The notes beneath the pieces were generated by a model, which was not told where the DNA came from, ran no database searches, and was given only the letters and a program-made list of their open reading frames with translations. From Saccoglossus kowalevskii (Eukaryota > Hemichordata > Enteropneusta > Harrimaniidae): a stretch of 21,401 bases of DNA. The stretch is taken from assembly GCF_000003605.2 (NCBI RefSeq), contig NW_003156747.1:213691-235091 (forward strand), given 5' to 3'. This document shows positions 19,240 through 21,401 of the stretch, piece after piece. Positions within the stretch are counted from its first letter, which is position 1; each line of letters begins with the position of its first letter. The translations under genes and the position numbers were made by a program.

Positions 19240-19896
19240 GTGAGTAAACAAACGATTTCATCTTCGAGTGAGGGCGTTCTTTCACCCTAAACGAGTCATC
19301 ATTGTCAAACTGAATTCGTATTCGGTTTAATGAGTTTGTGGTTTTGAAGACAATTCGAAAGATACTGGGATCAATTTATAACTATGAGTCAAACCAGCAC
19401 TTTCGCAATAGTTTGCGAATAGTCCATTCCACTGAAGAGGCAAAACAAAAAAAATACGCAAAAGGGAAAAAAATATATTTGTTTCATAAATAATAAGATA
19501 ACTTGAATAGGGTTTTCTTTTGATGTTTATTTTGTACTTGGAAAGGGTTATTTCTTGTAAATGTTTGTACGCGCCTTAGAAACTCACCCATGCTCTAATT
19601 CGAGTCCTTTAACTTGCACCCCTAAGCCATAAATGTATTTGCATACTAATTAAAGAAACAACTTTAGTGCAGTGATCCACTATTGCAGTGCTGCAGTTTG
19701 AATAATACAAAGTTGTATTGGCACTGCTATCATAAACAAGACAGTGCTTACTTCAACTCAATGCTTATAAGAAACACAGAATGGGAAAATCGTGGACAAA
19801 ACTTCGCGATTCGCACACATTGGAAGGGATTACCCAAAATGCTCAACAAATTTGATTTGTTTGTAAAATTCTTACGTATTTTTATTATTTCAACAG
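19240..19896 (+). other. bestrophin intron
   Basis: 657 bp from GTGAGT to the acceptor TTTTTATTATTTCAACAG. No repeat or gene is recognised inside; the open frame at 19683 continues into the exon from the intron in another frame and is not a gene. Confidence 0.85.
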
Positions 19897-20188
19897 ACCT
19901 GTTCATTTTTCAAAGACTCACTACTTGACGCCATTCCTCTCAGTTTTCTGATGGGTTTCTACGTCAGCCTCGTTGTCAGTCGGTGGTGGGACAAGTATGT
20001 ATGTATCCCCAACACGGACGAAATATGCCAAGTCTTTGCCACCTTCATCCGGGGTAGTGATGACGTCACGCGAATGCAGCGCCGAACACTCGTCCGCTGG
20101 ATCACATTATCTTCGGCAATTGTGTATACGTCTGTGTCAGCACCAGTATTCAGGAGATTTCCTACTACCAAACACTTGGTGCAAGCAG
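19897..20188 (+). CDS. bestrophin, second coding exon (residues 65-161), gene continues past window
   Basis: The frame continues from the first exon in phase 0 and ends at AAGCAG/GTAAGG in phase 1, within the family motif HLVQAG. It encodes IPLSFLMGFYVSLVVSRWWD, the S2 helix that lines the pore neck; the neck residues of human BEST1 I76, F80 and F84 correspond to I77, F81 and F85 here. It then covers FIRGSDD and RRTLVRW, and RRFPTTKHLVQAG, all family landmarks. The usual IPWPD after the RWW motif reads IPNTD (residues 101-105), an unusual change. The remaining two-thirds, including the acidic calcium clasp, must lie beyond 21401. Confidence 0.93.
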
Positions 20189-21287
20189 GTAAGGGTTATA
20201 CTTTTATGATTCTCGGGTGGAACGTTGAAATTGTTGGCAAAATTATTAGTGGATAATGCGTCATTTTAGAGCCGTTGTATTTCCCGTCAAGCAAACTATT
20301 TTTCTCTGTCAATTATTTCATTCCAATCCTGCCCTCATCGGCGAAAGCCTCACTATTTTAAGGTTTCATGTCCAAAACGAAAGTGTATCTAATACGCCTA
20401 TAGAGGGCACATTGCGGCGTAAAAATGCAACTCACGTCGAGCCTTATCTGAAAACAGTGCACATCGCACATTATTCACGATACTTGGTCCCATTCTCTTG
20501 CCGTTGAATGCACTATTGAGACTCTGTCTTTCAGACGTCTTAATAATAGCAAATGCTATTGGACAGCATAACAAAAGAGCAGCCACGTTTCTGTACATGA
20601 CTCACGGGGACAGAAAGGGAAAATCGAGATTAATTTATTCAGATTAAGGGACTGACTATTAGAAACCCTCGAATGCAGAAGTTTTATCTATTATGCACCA
20701 GTCAATTTCAATCTAGGCCCGGGACTTTGTGGGAATAGTACGCAAAACTGCAACACAATCCCCGACCAATTCCTATTCCCACTGAAACACACTGATATAC
20801 ATGGATGCTACAGTGGCACCGGGGTTTGTCGAGATTTGTCCGTGAATACGCCCCGAGTCTGATTTTGTTTCTCGCTCCATGATGCAGGAGTTTTCAAAAC
20901 TGTATTACGATTATATTTCTCAATTTATTACTCGACGTGCAAACGACACACAGATCACACCGATCGGCACCGTGAATGTATAGTAATACTTCCTTTGAGC
21001 CCCTTCATCCATAACTCTAACAATAACCCAAACAAAGGCCATTCGTCCCGTATAATAAATGGCTATTTCGGCGAGGGAACGGCCCACAAAACAGTCTGTA
21101 ATTAGTAAATCGTATCGTATGCTCGGCCTTATAAGCGTACATGTGCAAATTTCAGTGACATGGGTAGATAATGTAATATCATATACACATTAGTTATGTC
21201 CGCAGTCAATTAGAATACCGTATAGCAGTGTTATTTGGTCTCCCTGGAAACACACATATCGAGTAAGTCCAGCTTAAACACACTGTT
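20189..21287 (+). other. bestrophin intron (open at the window edge)
   Basis: Begins GTAAGG. I searched by eye for the next bestrophin exon (a W-x-P-x-x-W motif followed by an L-L-x-E-x-x-x-x-R segment) and found none. Open frames here have no recognisable content. Confidence 0.75.

Positions 21288-21401
<114 letters not shown>

Noticed and set aside
19959-20209. Overlapping frames inside the bestrophin exon on both strands
   Set aside because: They are shadows of the real frame, which shows clear family motifs.
20256-20598. Small open frames in the third bestrophin intron
   Set aside because: They do not resemble the next bestrophin exon or any family I know.

Overview
The window looks like nuclear DNA of an invertebrate animal. 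It is AT-rich, its genes are split by GT-AG introns, and much of it is decayed LINEs and short inverted-repeat elements. The only firmly recognised host gene is a bestrophin anion channel. The repeat mix would suit a marine invertebrate such as a mollusc or an invertebrate deuterostome, but I cannot name the species.

Layout. 1-930: nothing recognisable. 1039-1269: three palindromic units. 1320-3940 (minus): dead L1/Tx1-like LINE with ORF1 tail, endonuclease, a gutted reverse transcriptase and the C-terminal domain. 4284-5239: minisatellite of about 21 copies of a 45-bp unit. 5240-6096: inverted-repeat transposon inserted in the tandem array. 6098-6177: a 20-bp array sharing its core with the 45-bp unit. 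6401-6573: last coding exon of an unidentified single-pass membrane protein. 7223-8725: a hairpin and three inverted-repeat elements. 8930-10215 (minus): a second LINE, split at 9469-9951 by another copy of the transposon found at 5240. 10.2-15 kb: mostly non-coding, with a cluster of CACGTG boxes and two small elements bounded by CTGTARAA ends. 14930-15377 and 16750-17656: CAGTGGCG-type (hAT-like) elements. 15670-16110: a 225-bp tandem duplication. 16346-16617: a fold-back element. 18.6-20.2 kb: 5' end of the bestrophin gene on the plus strand. 21288 to the edge: an (AATA)n microsatellite inside a bestrophin intron.

Function. The two host genes show no functional link. The bestrophin fragment carries residues 1-161, with membrane segment S1, the neck residues and the start of the cytosolic part; the calcium clasp and later exons lie outside. 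The most informative structure is the pair of elements at 5240 and 9469. They share ends (CAGGTGCAGYCAAYGGAGC), 6-bp target duplications and an unusual interior of G-rich blocks spaced about 28 bp apart. One insertion splits a tandem array and the other splits a LINE reading frame, so both boundaries can be read independently of the element's own sequence.
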